Assembly: GCF_013314895.1 (NCBI RefSeq)
Contig: NZ_JABTYE010000003.1
Span: 62,001-126,000, forward strand
Origin: Cupriavidus gilardii
Lineage (GTDB): Bacteria > Pseudomonadota > Gammaproteobacteria > Burkholderiales > Burkholderiaceae
Direction of reading: 5' to 3'
DNA length: 64,000 bases
Positions 17,071-25,219 of the stretch are shown piece after piece (within the stretch, counting starts at the first letter, position 1; each line of letters begins with the position of its first letter). The notes under the pieces were generated by a model. It was not told where the DNA came from, ran no database searches, and saw only the letters and a program-made list of their open reading frames with translations. Both the position numbers and the translations under genes were made by a program.

Positions 17071-17944
17071 CGATGCGAACGCCCCCAAGCACATGTCGGT
17101 AGCGGGCGCGCAGCACAAGCTCGCCGCCATTCTGGAGGATGGGCCGGGACACTGGTCCATCTGGGAGCCGGCAGGCGCGGAACCGTCCACGCATCTCCTG
17201 AAGCCGGATTCGCGGTCCGAGACGTGGCGCCACACCGCCATCAACGAGTTCTATTGCATGCGGCTCGCCGCACGTGCAGGTCTGCCAGTTCCTGCGACTT
17301 CCTTTTTTCGTGTGCCGGCGCCCGTTTTTGCAGTGTCACGATTCGACCGCCGCAGCAGCGACGGCCGGATTTGGCGACGTCATGTCATTGATGGCATGCA
17401 AATACGGGGAAAGAGCCGCGTCCTCAAGTACGCGCAAAGCTCGACGCAGACCCTGAAACAACTGATCGCGCTGACCTTGCAACGCACCGCGTCGCCGCTG
17501 GCGCTATTTCGGTGGATCGCGTTCAATGTGCTGATCGGCAATGGCGACGCGCACATGAAGAATCTGTCCTTCTTCTGCGAGCCCAGGGGCTATACGCTGG
17601 CGCCCTTCTACGACCTGGTCAGCACCGTGGTCTATGACACCGTCGCCTACCGCAACAACGACCCGTTCTGGCCGGACTCCGAACTGACCATGCCCATCGG
17701 CAGCGCTCGTCATTTCCGTGACATACGCCGTGAGGACGTGATTCAGGCGGGCATGGAACTGGGCCTGGCGGCAAGCGCAGCGGCGGCCGAACTGGACGCG
17801 CTGCTGGCAACGCTGCAGCGTGCCAAGCGGGAGGTGTACGAGCAAGTCGTGGCGGAGGCCCAGCCCGATGCAGGCGAAAGCCGGATCTTGAACTCCATCC
17901 TCGCCATGCCGCTCGCCGAGATGTCGAGGCAACTGCAACGCTAG
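17033..17944 (+). CDS. HipA-like kinase domain protein lacking the N-terminal subdomain
   Basis: The product matches the HipA C-terminal kinase core. It has MSVAGAQHKLAAI at the domain start, HLLKPD (ATP-binding lysine), NEFYCMRLAARAGLPVP, VSRFDRR, the catalytic loop NGDAHMKNLSFF and the metal-binding APFYDLVST. All catalytic residues look intact. HipA toxins phosphorylate GltX or other tRNA ligases and are about 440 residues with an N-subdomain-1 of about 100 residues; here only 303 or fewer are present. The start is odd: GAGGAG is followed by ATA (17048-17050) where ATG would be expected, leaving TTG 17033, with no clear site before it, or ATG 17093. No HipB-like antitoxin gene is adjacent. 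It could be a degenerated hipA, or a HipT-like short kinase without its partners. Confidence 0.7.
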   Translation: MRGDAIRWSIVYVDANAPKHMSVAGAQHKLAAILEDGPGHWSIWEPAGAEPSTHLLKPDSRSETWRHTAINEFYCMRLAARAGLPVPATSFFRVPAPVFAVSRFDRRSSDGRIWRRHVIDGMQIRGKSRVLKYAQSSTQTLKQLIALTLQRTASPLALFRWIAFNVLIGNGDAHMKNLSFFCEPRGYTLAPFYDLVSTVVYDTVAYRNNDPFWPDSELTMPIGSARHFRDIRREDVIQAGMELGLAASAAAAELDALLATLQRAKREVYEQVVAEAQPDAGESRILNSILAMPLAEMSRQLQR

Positions 17945-17963
17945 CCGGCACCACGTTGCGACG

Positions 17964-19766
17964 CTAGACTTGCGCCGCACATCCCCCGCTGCCCACCCAC
18001 CGCGCAATCGCATCGATTGCCGCCGTGTCCAGCGGCCGGCTGGTATCCAGCGGGAAGTGAAGCCGGTAGTAAGGGCTCAGGTCCAGATCGACGCCGAGCC
18101 CCATCAGTTCGATCCGCCCCTGCGCCTCGTGGCGTGCTGCCACGTCCTTCAGATGGTCGTCCAGCAGCCGCTCGCCGTTGGCCTGCGCGGTGGCGCGGTC
18201 CATCGGGCTGCCGTCGGATATCACCACCAGCAGGCGGCGCGACTGCGGGCGTGACAGCAGACGCGTGCAGGCCCAGTCGACCGCTTCGCCGTCGATCCCT
18301 TCGCGGAACAGGTCGGCCTTGAACAGCGCGGCGATGCCGGTTCGTGCGCGGCGCCAGCTGGTGTCGGCATCCTTGAACACCAGATGGCAGACCTCGTTGA
18401 GGCGGCCCGGCGATGGCGGCCGGCCCGCCGCCTGCCAGTCGCGCACCACGCGGCCGCCGTTCCAGGCGCCGGTGGTGAAGCCCAGCACTTCGGTGGCGAG
18501 GCCCGCGGCATCGGCGGCGCGTGTCATCACATCGACCAGCACGGCGATCTGGTCGATATGCGCCTTCATCGAGCCAGAGCAATCGATCAGGAAGCCCAGT
18601 ACCGCATCCGTACGCGGCTGCAAGCGCGGCTGGCAGAAGATGCGTGGCTGGCCGCCGGCACAGGCCAATTGGGCAAGCCGGCTGCGATCGAGCCGGCCCT
18701 CCTCCTCGCCCGACGACCAGCCGTCGGCCGTCGGAATCGCGAAGGCCGACGACAGCGTGCGCGCGATGCGGACCGCATTGATGCCGCCGTCGACGATGCG
18801 CCGGTCCAGGCGTTCGCGCCATGCTTGCAGCGAAGCCTGCCGCGCCAGCGTGGCCGCGCGCAGTTCGCGGTCGTAGCGGGTGGTGAAGGCGGCGTAGCCC
18901 GGTGCGAGCGCACCGTCCGCGCCGGCACGCGAGCCGCCCCGACCGGCGCCGGCTCCCGGCTGCAACGGGGCGTCCTCCTCGAAATCGAGCAACAGCGAAA
19001 AGCCGTCGCGCACGGACTCGGGAGCTTCGCGTCCATCCTCGTCGGACAGGCCGGCTCGCCGTGCATCGTCGCGCAGCATCCCGGCCACCATCTCGGCCGC
19101 GGCCAGCGCATGCTCGGCAAAGGCACGCTGGTCGGCGCGCGTGCGGCGCATGCCGGCGAGCGCGGTGCCCAGCGCCGGCACGATGGCGGCGCGCGTGGCC
19201 TCGATCAGATCCTCGGTCTCCTCGACCACCGGCCGGCCCGACAGGCGCGACCAGACCACCTGCGCCACCGTGTAGATCAGGATGCCGAATCGCCCTTCGG
19301 TCAGCCCCGAGCGATGGAAGGCCAGCGACCATTGCGCGAAGCGCCGGTGCAGGTTGGCGGCGACGCCCGGCATGCCGGCGGGCAGATGGGTTTCGCAGCG
19401 CAGTTGCTCGAACAGTTCGAACAGCAGCCGTGCCACCGGGTCGGCCGGCCGCAGCGCGCGGTGCAAGGCCGCGTCGCCATGCCGCAGGCGCAGCGCGGCG
19501 CCATCTACCGCGCCGCGCAGGTCGGCGAAGGTGTCGCGAGCCGCATCGGCGAGCAGGTGCGGCGCGTGCAGCGGAAGCGGCCGCTGACCGCGCCATAGCT
19601 TGCCGGCGCGGTAATGCAACGAGGCGTCCCCTGCCAGCGCGCGCAGGGCCGCCGCGCACAACGCCTCGCGCCGGCGCTGCGTCGCAGCCGGCAGCACAGG
19701 CTTCGCCTGCTCCGTCATCGCGGCGTCCGTGGCGGCCGACGCATCCGGTATCGCCGACACCGACAT
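17964..19766 (-). CDS. cobT: CobT-like VWA protein (cobaltochelatase subunit or MoxR-partner type)
   Basis: The 600-residue protein resembles CobT, a subunit of the aerobic cobaltochelatase CobNST that inserts cobalt into hydrogenobyrinate diamide. The C-terminal von Willebrand A domain, from about residue 395, has the MIDAS motif LIDCSGSMKAH and VISDGSPMDRA. The N-terminal helical part contains FELFEQLRCETHLPAG. The acidic linker is short (LLDFEEDAP then a Gly/Ala-rich stretch). ATG 19766 has GGAGG 7 bp upstream and starts 2 bp after the cobS stop, so the pair is coupled. No cobN is in the window, so cobalt insertion cannot be confirmed; AAA+/VWA pairs also mature other enzymes. Confidence 0.8.
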   Translation of the reverse strand: MSVSAIPDASAATDAAMTEQAKPVLPAATQRRREALCAAALRALAGDASLHYRAGKLWRGQRPLPLHAPHLLADAARDTFADLRGAVDGAALRLRHGDAALHRALRPADPVARLLFELFEQLRCETHLPAGMPGVAANLHRRFAQWSLAFHRSGLTEGRFGILIYTVAQVVWSRLSGRPVVEETEDLIEATRAAIVPALGTALAGMRRTRADQRAFAEHALAAAEMVAGMLRDDARRAGLSDEDGREAPESVRDGFSLLLDFEEDAPLQPGAGAGRGGSRAGADGALAPGYAAFTTRYDRELRAATLARQASLQAWRERLDRRIVDGGINAVRIARTLSSAFAIPTADGWSSGEEEGRLDRSRLAQLACAGGQPRIFCQPRLQPRTDAVLGFLIDCSGSMKAHIDQIAVLVDVMTRAADAAGLATEVLGFTTGAWNGGRVVRDWQAAGRPPSPGRLNEVCHLVFKDADTSWRRARTGIAALFKADLFREGIDGEAVDWACTRLLSRPQSRRLLVVISDGSPMDRATAQANGERLLDDHLKDVAARHEAQGRIELMGLGVDLDLSPYYRLHFPLDTSRPLDTAAIDAIARWVGSGGCAAQV

Positions 19767-19768
19767 CG

Positions 19769-20743
19769 TCAGGCCTCCGCGTCGCCGCAGGGCTCCAGCT
19801 CGGCGCCGAAGCCCCGCTGGAAATACTCGGCCACGATCGCTCGCTCGCCGGGCTCGCACTTGTTCAGAAAGCTGAGCCGGAACGCCAGCGCCGGATCACG
19901 GAAGATCTGGCAGTTCTCGGCCCAGGCGATCACCGTGCGCGGCGACATCAGCGTCGACACGTCGCCCGCGGCAAACCCCTCCCGCGTCAGCTGCGCGACG
20001 GCGACCATCGCGCCGACCAGTTCGCGTCCGGCCGCATCGGCCAGTTCCGGCACGCGCGCGAGCACGATGTCGATTTCGGCCTCGTGCGGCAGATAGTCGA
20101 GCGTCGCCACCACGTTCCAGCGATCGATCTGCGCGTGATTGAGCAGATGGGTGCCGTGATACATGCCGGTCAGATTGCCGAGCCCGACCGTATTGGCGGT
20201 CGCGAACAGCCGGAAATACGGGTGCGGCCGGATCACGCGGTTCTGGTCCAGCAGCGTGAAGCGGCCATCGCGCTCGAGCACGCGCTGGATCACGAACATC
20301 ACGTCGGGACGGCCCGCATCGTATTCGTCGAACACCAGCGCGATCGGCCGCTGCAGCGCCCAGGGCACGATGCCCTCCTGGAATTCGGTGACCTGCTGGC
20401 CGTCCCGCAGCACCACGGCGTCGCGCCCGACCAGATCCATGCGCCCGATATGCCCATCGAGGTTGACGCGTACGCACGGCCAGTTCAGCCGCGCGGCCAC
20501 CTGTTCGATATGGGTCGACTTGCCGGTGCCATGCATGCCCTGCACCAGCACGCGGCGGTTGCTGACGAAGCCGGACAGGATCGCGAGCGTGACCTCCGGC
20601 TCGAAGCGGTAGCCCGGATCGATCTCCGGCACGTGGTCGTCGCGCACGCCGAAGGCCGGCACCCGCATCGCGCTGTCGATGCCGAACACGTCACGCACCG
20701 ACACCATGCGGTCCGGTTCCACGCTGGCAAGGTCGATCGCCAC
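19769..20743 (-). CDS. cobS: CobS-like AAA+ ATPase
   Basis: The 324-residue AAA+ protein has Walker A GMHGTGKSTH, Walker B LVFDEYDAGRPDVMF and sensor region RLFATANTVGLGN. FVSNRRVLVQGMHGTGKSTHIEQ and VNLDGHIGRMDLVGRD are typical of CobS. I chose GTG 20743 (VAIDLASVEPDRMVSVRDVFG) because AGGAG lies 7 bp upstream. The resulting length fits CobS (about 330). It forms a hexameric chaperone-like ATPase with CobT in known systems. It is divergent from xsc, its start about 250 bp from the xsc start. Confidence 0.82.
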   Translation of the reverse strand: MAIDLASVEPDRMVSVRDVFGIDSAMRVPAFGVRDDHVPEIDPGYRFEPEVTLAILSGFVSNRRVLVQGMHGTGKSTHIEQVAARLNWPCVRVNLDGHIGRMDLVGRDAVVLRDGQQVTEFQEGIVPWALQRPIALVFDEYDAGRPDVMFVIQRVLERDGRFTLLDQNRVIRPHPYFRLFATANTVGLGNLTGMYHGTHLLNHAQIDRWNVVATLDYLPHEAEIDIVLARVPELADAAGRELVGAMVAVAQLTREGFAAGDVSTLMSPRTVIAWAENCQIFRDPALAFRLSFLNKCEPGERAIVAEYFQRGFGAELEPCGDAEA

Positions 20744-20865
20744 TTTGGTTCTCCTGGATGAGGCGGGACGGATTTCCCGGCTCCCGCAAACGCGCAGGCG
20801 CACGCCTGCCTCGCGGGGCTTCTGAACCGGATCATATCCAGTCTCACTTTTTGGCACAACTCATT

Positions 20866-20950
20866 CCGTTTAATGGATTTTCCTATTGACGCTGCCAGCG
20901 CGTCGTCCTACATTTCAGCAAAACGACAGTTTTCGGTACGACATGTACCG
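20866..20950 (+). promoter_or_regulatory. xsc promoter with conserved activator motifs
   Basis: A -35 TTGACG (20886-20891) and -10 TACATT (20909-20914) are 17 bp apart. CCGTTTAAT (20866-20874) lies upstream and GTTTTCGGTACG (20929-20940) downstream, at the same offsets as before pta. The downstream box forms a perfect inverted repeat CGGTAC-N5-GTACCG (20934-20950). AAAAC-GACA-GTTTT lies within the same region. The xsc ATG follows at 20993. Confidence 0.72.
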
Positions 20951-20992
20951 TTTTATGAATCACAACGAACCCAACCTCCGGAGACCGCAAGC

Positions 20993-22795
20993 ATGTCCGA
21001 CCACACCCCCACCGCCGGCCCGCAAGCCATGACGCCTTCCGAGGCCTTTGTCGAAACCCTCGCCGCCAATGGCGTCACCGATATGTTCGGCATCATGGGC
21101 TCGGCCTTCATGGATGCGATGGACATCTTCGCGCCCGCCGGCATTCGCCTGATCCCGGTCGTGCATGAACAGGGCGCCGGCCATATGGCAGACGGCTATG
21201 CCCGCGTGTCGGGCCGCCACGGCGTGGTAATCGGCCAGAACGGCCCCGGCATCAGCAACTGTGTGACTGCGATCGCCGCGGCCTACTGGGCGCACAGCCC
21301 GGTCGTGATCGTCACGCCCGAGGCCGGCACCATGGGCATCGGCCTGGGCGGCTTCCAGGAAGCCAACCAGCTGCCGATGTTCCAGGAGTTCACCAAGTAC
21401 CAGGGCCATGTCACCCACCCGGCGCGCATGGCGGAATTCACCGGCCGCTGCTTCGATCGTGCGATGGCCGAGATGGGTCCGACCCAGCTGAACATCCCGC
21501 GCGACTACTTCTACGGCCAGATCAAGGCCGAGATCCCGCAGCCGCGCCGGCTGGACCGCGGCCCCGGCGGCGAGCAGAGCCTGGACGAAGCGGCCGAGCT
21601 GCTGGCCCAGGCCAGGTTCCCGGTGATCATCTCCGGCGGCGGCGTAGTGATGGCCGATGGCGTCGAGGAATGCAAGGCGCTGGCCGAGCGGCTCGGCGCA
21701 CCGGTGGTCAACAGCTACCTGCACAACGACTCGTTCCCGGCGAGCCACCCGCTGTGGTGCGGCCCGCTCGGCTACCAGGGCTCGAAGGCCGCGATGAAGC
21801 TGATCTCGCGCGCCGACGTCGTGGTCGCGCTCGGCTCGCGCCTCGGACCGTTCGGCACGCTGCCGCAGCACGGCATGGACTACTGGCCGAAGACAGCCAA
21901 GATCATCCAGATCGACGCCGATCACAAGATGCTGGGGCTGGTGAAGAAAATCTCGGTGGGCATCTGCGGCGACGCCAAGGCGGCCGCCGTCGCGCTGACC
22001 GAACGGCTGGCCAACCGCACGCTGGCTTGCGACGCAACCCGCGCGGCACGCGCGGACCAGATCGCCACCGAGAAGGCGGCCTGGGAGAAGGAACTGGACG
22101 AATGGACGCACGAGCGCGACCCCTTCAGCCTCGACATGATCGAGGAGCAGAAGAACGAGCGCACCCCCAACGGCGGCACCTACCTGCATCCGCGCCAGGT
22201 GCTGCGCGAACTCGAGAAGGCCATGCCGGCCGACGTGATGGTGTCGACCGATATCGGCAACATCAACTCGGTGGCCAACAGCTATCTGCGCTTCGAGAAG
22301 CCGCGCAGCTTCTTCGCGGCGATGAGCTGGGGCAACTGCGGCTACGCCTTTCCGACCATCATCGGCGCCAAGGTAGCGGCGCCGCACCGGCCGGCAATCT
22401 CGTATGCCGGCGATGGCGCCTGGGGCATGAGCCTGATGGAAACCATGACCTGCGTGCGCCACAACATCCCGGTGACCGCGGTGGTCTTCCACAACCGCCA
22501 GTGGGGCGCGGAGAAGAAGAACCAGGTGGACTTCTACAATCGCCGCTTCGTCGCCGGCGAACTGGACAACCCGAGCTTCGCCAATATCGCACGCGCGATG
22601 GGTGCCGAAGGCATCGTGGTCGATCGGCTCGAAGACGTGGGCCCCGCGCTGAAGAAGGCCATCGACCTGCAGATGAACCACGGCAAGACCACGATCGTGG
22701 AGATCATGTGCACGCGTGAGCTGGGCGATCCGTTCCGCCGCGATGCCCTGTCCAAGCCGGTCCGCCTGCTCGACAAGTACAAGGATTACGTATAA
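20993..22795 (+). CDS. xsc: sulfoacetaldehyde acetyltransferase
   Basis: Xsc is a thiamine-diphosphate enzyme that cleaves sulfoacetaldehyde with phosphate to sulfite and acetyl phosphate, the key step of C2-sulfonate degradation. The 600-residue protein has the three ThDP-enzyme domains. The cofactor-activating glutamate lies in VVHEQGAGHMADGYARV, and the ThDP/Mg motif is GDGAWGMS...FHNRQWGAEKKN. Segments such as IMGSAFMDAMDIF and STDIGNINSVANSYLRF are typical of Xsc rather than acetolactate synthase. ATG 20993 follows CCGGAGA. A strong hairpin and an APC permease gene follow on the same strand. Confidence 0.96.
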   Translation: MSDHTPTAGPQAMTPSEAFVETLAANGVTDMFGIMGSAFMDAMDIFAPAGIRLIPVVHEQGAGHMADGYARVSGRHGVVIGQNGPGISNCVTAIAAAYWAHSPVVIVTPEAGTMGIGLGGFQEANQLPMFQEFTKYQGHVTHPARMAEFTGRCFDRAMAEMGPTQLNIPRDYFYGQIKAEIPQPRRLDRGPGGEQSLDEAAELLAQARFPVIISGGGVVMADGVEECKALAERLGAPVVNSYLHNDSFPASHPLWCGPLGYQGSKAAMKLISRADVVVALGSRLGPFGTLPQHGMDYWPKTAKIIQIDADHKMLGLVKKISVGICGDAKAAAVALTERLANRTLACDATRAARADQIATEKAAWEKELDEWTHERDPFSLDMIEEQKNERTPNGGTYLHPRQVLRELEKAMPADVMVSTDIGNINSVANSYLRFEKPRSFFAAMSWGNCGYAFPTIIGAKVAAPHRPAISYAGDGAWGMSLMETMTCVRHNIPVTAVVFHNRQWGAEKKNQVDFYNRRFVAGELDNPSFANIARAMGAEGIVVDRLEDVGPALKKAIDLQMNHGKTTIVEIMCTRELGDPFRRDALSKPVRLLDKYKDYV

Positions 22796-22847
22796 CGGAA
22801 GCAACGAGGCGCGCGGTGCGGCCCGGCCGCGCCGCGCGATCACGGCC

Positions 22848-22878
22848 TCCGGGGCCGCCGCAGCAATGCGGCCCCGGA
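22848..22878 (+). promoter_or_regulatory. strong intercistronic hairpin between xsc and the permease gene
   Basis: TCCGGGGCCGC and GCGGCCCCGGA form an 11-bp perfect stem with a 9-base loop. No T-run follows, so it is probably not a simple terminator. It may protect the xsc mRNA 3' end and lower expression of the downstream permease. Confidence 0.6.
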
Positions 22879-22940
22879 CAGACAAAACAAAGACAGCGAA
22901 GCCGTGACGACACCATCATGAGAAGCACTGGAGACAAAAA

Positions 22941-24398
22941 TTGCTGGATAACCCCGAGGGCTCGCGCGGCCTCAAGCACAGCCTGAAACAGCGCCACATG
23001 ACGATGATCGCGCTCGGCGGCGTGATCGGTGCCGGACTGTTCGTCGGCAGCGGCGTGGTGATCAAGTCGGCCGGCCCGGCGGCCGTCCTGTCCTTTCTGC
23101 TGACCGGCATGCTGGTGGTGCTGGTGATGCGGATGCTCGGCGAGATGGCCTGCGCGCTGCCCACCGTCGGCTCCTTCTACGAATACGCGCGCGAAGCGTG
23201 GCGCGGCAAACCCGAGGCCGGCGCGCTGGCCAGCTTCCTGACCGGCTGGATGTACTGGTACTTCTGGGTCATCGTGGTGGCCATCGAAGCGGTGGCCGGC
23301 GCCGACCTGATCCGCTACTGGCTGCCAGACGTGCCCTCCTGGGCCATCAGCCTGGTGCTGCTGGTGATGCTGACGCTGACCAACCTGTTCTCGGTCAAGT
23401 CCTTCGGCGAATTCGAGTTCTGGTTCGCCTCGATCAAGGTGGCCGCGATCGTCGTGTTCCTGTTCCTGGCCGGCCTGTTCGTGCTCGGCATGTGGCCCGA
23501 TACCGCGCCCAGCGTCGCCAACCTCAGCGCGCATGGCGGCTTCGCGCCCAACGGCATCATGCCGGTGCTGACTGGTGCGGTGGCGGCGACGGGGTTCTAC
23601 TTCGGCGCGGAGATCGTGACCATCGCCGCGGCCGAGACCGCGGAGCCGCAGAAGGCGGTGGCCAAGGCGACCCATTCGGTGATCACGCGCGTGCTGGTGT
23701 TCTACGTCGGCTCGGTGCTGCTGGTGGTGTGCCTGGTACCGTGGAACTCGCCCGGCATCGCCACGCCGTATGTCAGCGCGCTCGACGCGATGGGCATCCG
23801 CGGCGCGGCGCAGGTGATGAACGCGGTGGTGCTGACCGCGGTGCTGTCGGCACTGAACTCGGGCCTGTATGCGTCGTCGCGGATGATCTTTGCACTGACG
23901 CGCCGCGGCGATGCTCCGGCGGCGCTCGCCAAGCTCAATCGCAATGGCGTGCCGGTCCGCGCGATCCTGTTCTCCACGCTGTTCGGCTATGCCGCGGTGG
24001 TGATGTCCTACGTGTCGCCCGATACGGTGTTCGCCTTCCTGGTCAACTCCTACGGCACGGTGGCGATCTTCGTCTACATCCTGATCGCGGTATCGCAGCT
24101 GCGGCTGCGCGCCCGGCTCGAGCGCGAGGCACCGGAAAAGCTCCGCGTGCGCATGTGGATGTATCCGTATCTGACCTATGTGGCGATCTTCGGCATGACC
24201 GGCATTGTCGTGGCAATGGCCTTCATCCCGGACCAGCGCAAGCCGCTGCTGCTCGGCGTGGTCAGCCTCGGCATCCTGCTGCTGGTCTATCTGGTGCGAC
24301 GGCAGTACCGCCGCGGCGCGGCGTTGCGCGACAGCGAGATCGACCCGCACCAGCAGCATCTGGGCGACATGCCGCGGGCCGAAGTGCATCGGCTCTGA
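22941..24398 (+). CDS. APC-family amino acid permease, probable taurine/GABA-type
   Basis: The 485-residue protein has about 12 predicted membrane helices. Family motifs are MIALGGVIGAGLFVGSG at the N-terminus and EIVTIAAAETAEPQKAVAKA in the middle. It resembles GABA/asparagine permeases (GabP/AnsP group), and GABA is a structural analogue of taurine. The start is TTG 22941, with GGAG 7 bp upstream. It lies 145 bp after xsc on the same strand. Taurine as substrate is inferred from position between xsc and tauXY; it would be a second uptake route beside TauABC. Confidence 0.85.
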   Translation: MLDNPEGSRGLKHSLKQRHMTMIALGGVIGAGLFVGSGVVIKSAGPAAVLSFLLTGMLVVLVMRMLGEMACALPTVGSFYEYAREAWRGKPEAGALASFLTGWMYWYFWVIVVAIEAVAGADLIRYWLPDVPSWAISLVLLVMLTLTNLFSVKSFGEFEFWFASIKVAAIVVFLFLAGLFVLGMWPDTAPSVANLSAHGGFAPNGIMPVLTGAVAATGFYFGAEIVTIAAAETAEPQKAVAKATHSVITRVLVFYVGSVLLVVCLVPWNSPGIATPYVSALDAMGIRGAAQVMNAVVLTAVLSALNSGLYASSRMIFALTRRGDAPAALAKLNRNGVPVRAILFSTLFGYAAVVMSYVSPDTVFAFLVNSYGTVAIFVYILIAVSQLRLRARLEREAPEKLRVRMWMYPYLTYVAIFGMTGIVVAMAFIPDQRKPLLLGVVSLGILLLVYLVRRQYRRGAALRDSEIDPHQQHLGDMPRAEVHRL

Positions 24399-24424
24399 CG
24401 TTCACAGAGGCTGGCGAGCGCGCT

Positions 24425-24553
24425 GCCCTCTCCCCCGACCCCTCTCCCGCAAGCGGGAGAGGGGAGATGGGGCAGGCGAATGCCCAGACATATCGCACGC
24501 CGATGACGCGCTCCCCTCTCCCGCCATGCGGGAGAGGGGCTGGGGGAGAGGGC
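24425..24553. repeat. mirrored pair of palindromic repeats (BIME-like), copies 2 and 3
   Basis: Two perfect 12-bp hairpins CCCCTCTCCCGC/GCGGGAGAGGGG (24439-24464 and 24513-24539) lie in opposite orientation. Each has an outer arm, GCCCTCTCCCCCGA on the left and its counterpart TGGGGGAGAGGGC on the right, so the whole element is a nested inverted repeat. It fills most of the 300-bp gap between the permease gene and tauX. The rest of the gap holds the tauX promoter region. Confidence 0.85.
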
Positions 24554-24577
24554 CAGCGCCCCCACCAGCGACAAACG

Positions 24578-24636
24578 CTGGCCCAATCGATTCCATCCAA
24601 CTGGCCCTACAGCGCGTCCCGGCGCTTCCCTATGCT
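24578..24636 (+). promoter_or_regulatory. candidate TauR site and promoter for tauXY
   Basis: Two direct repeats CTGGCCCAA (24578) and CTGGCCCTA (24601) start 23 bp apart. They resemble the CTGGACYTAA direct repeats that I recall being reported for TauR in Rhodobacter. A -10-like TATGCT follows at 24631-24636. The repeats would sit near -65 and -42, suitable for activation. The tauX start is at 24699. Confidence 0.45.
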
Positions 24637-24698
24637 GGGAACGTGCAAGGACCGGGTCCGCTGCCGCGCGGACCGCAACAATATTCGAGGAGATTCAA

Positions 24699-25178
24699 GT
24701 GGAGTACGCAAGCAAGCAGGCCGGCACCGAAGCCAGGATCGCGGCCGACAGCAACCCGTCCGGACAGCAGGCCGGTGGCGCCAGCGGCGGCGTCACCGCC
24801 GCCACGCTGCAGGCCTTCAGCGATGCCTGGAACCGCCACGACATCGACGCGCTGATGTCCTTCATGACCGACGACTGCGTGTTCCACGCGGTGGCCGGCG
24901 GCGAGCTGTTCGGCCGCACGTTCCGTGGGCGCGAGGCGGTACGGGAGGGCTTCCAGCTGGCCTGGCAGACCTTCCCCGACGCGGCCTGGCTCGACGGCGA
25001 GCATTTCGTCTGCGGCGATCGCGGCGTCAGCGAATCGACCTTCCGCGGCACCAAGGCCGACGGCTCGCGCATCGAGGCACGCATGGTCGACGTGTTCACC
25101 TTCCGCGACGGCAAGATCGCGGTCAAGAACGCCTATCGCAAGGACCGTCCCGCGCTCGCGGCCGGTTCGCGCGGCTGA
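24699..25178 (+). CDS. tauX: taurine dehydrogenase small subunit (NTF2/SnoaL-like)
   Basis: The 159-residue protein (about 17 kDa) has a SnoaL/NTF2-like cone fold: TLQAFSDAWNRHDIDALMSFMTDDCVF, then GREAVREGFQLAWQTFPDAAW, then VDVFTFRDGKIAVKNAYRK. TauX of Paracoccus and Rhodobacter is a small subunit of this size next to the flavoprotein TauY, which supports the call. GTG 24699 has GAGGAG 7 bp upstream. tauY follows after 41 bp. The first 40 residues are low-complexity. The exact role of the small subunit is not established from the sequence. Confidence 0.82.
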   Translation: MEYASKQAGTEARIAADSNPSGQQAGGASGGVTAATLQAFSDAWNRHDIDALMSFMTDDCVFHAVAGGELFGRTFRGREAVREGFQLAWQTFPDAAWLDGEHFVCGDRGVSESTFRGTKADGSRIEARMVDVFTFRDGKIAVKNAYRKDRPALAAGSRG

Positions 25179-25219
25179 TCGAACGCGTCGCCGAACGCGT
25201 CGCCAACAGGAGCGCAGCG

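Noticed and set aside
20993-22795. Acetolactate synthase or other ThDP decarboxylase instead of Xsc
   Set aside because: Xsc-type segments run through the whole protein, and pta, tauE and tauXY surround it.
24699-25178. Generic SnoaL polyketide-cyclase-like protein unrelated to taurine
   Set aside because: Size, position directly before the TauY-like flavoprotein, and a likely shared transcript fit TauX better, though the fold alone would not decide.
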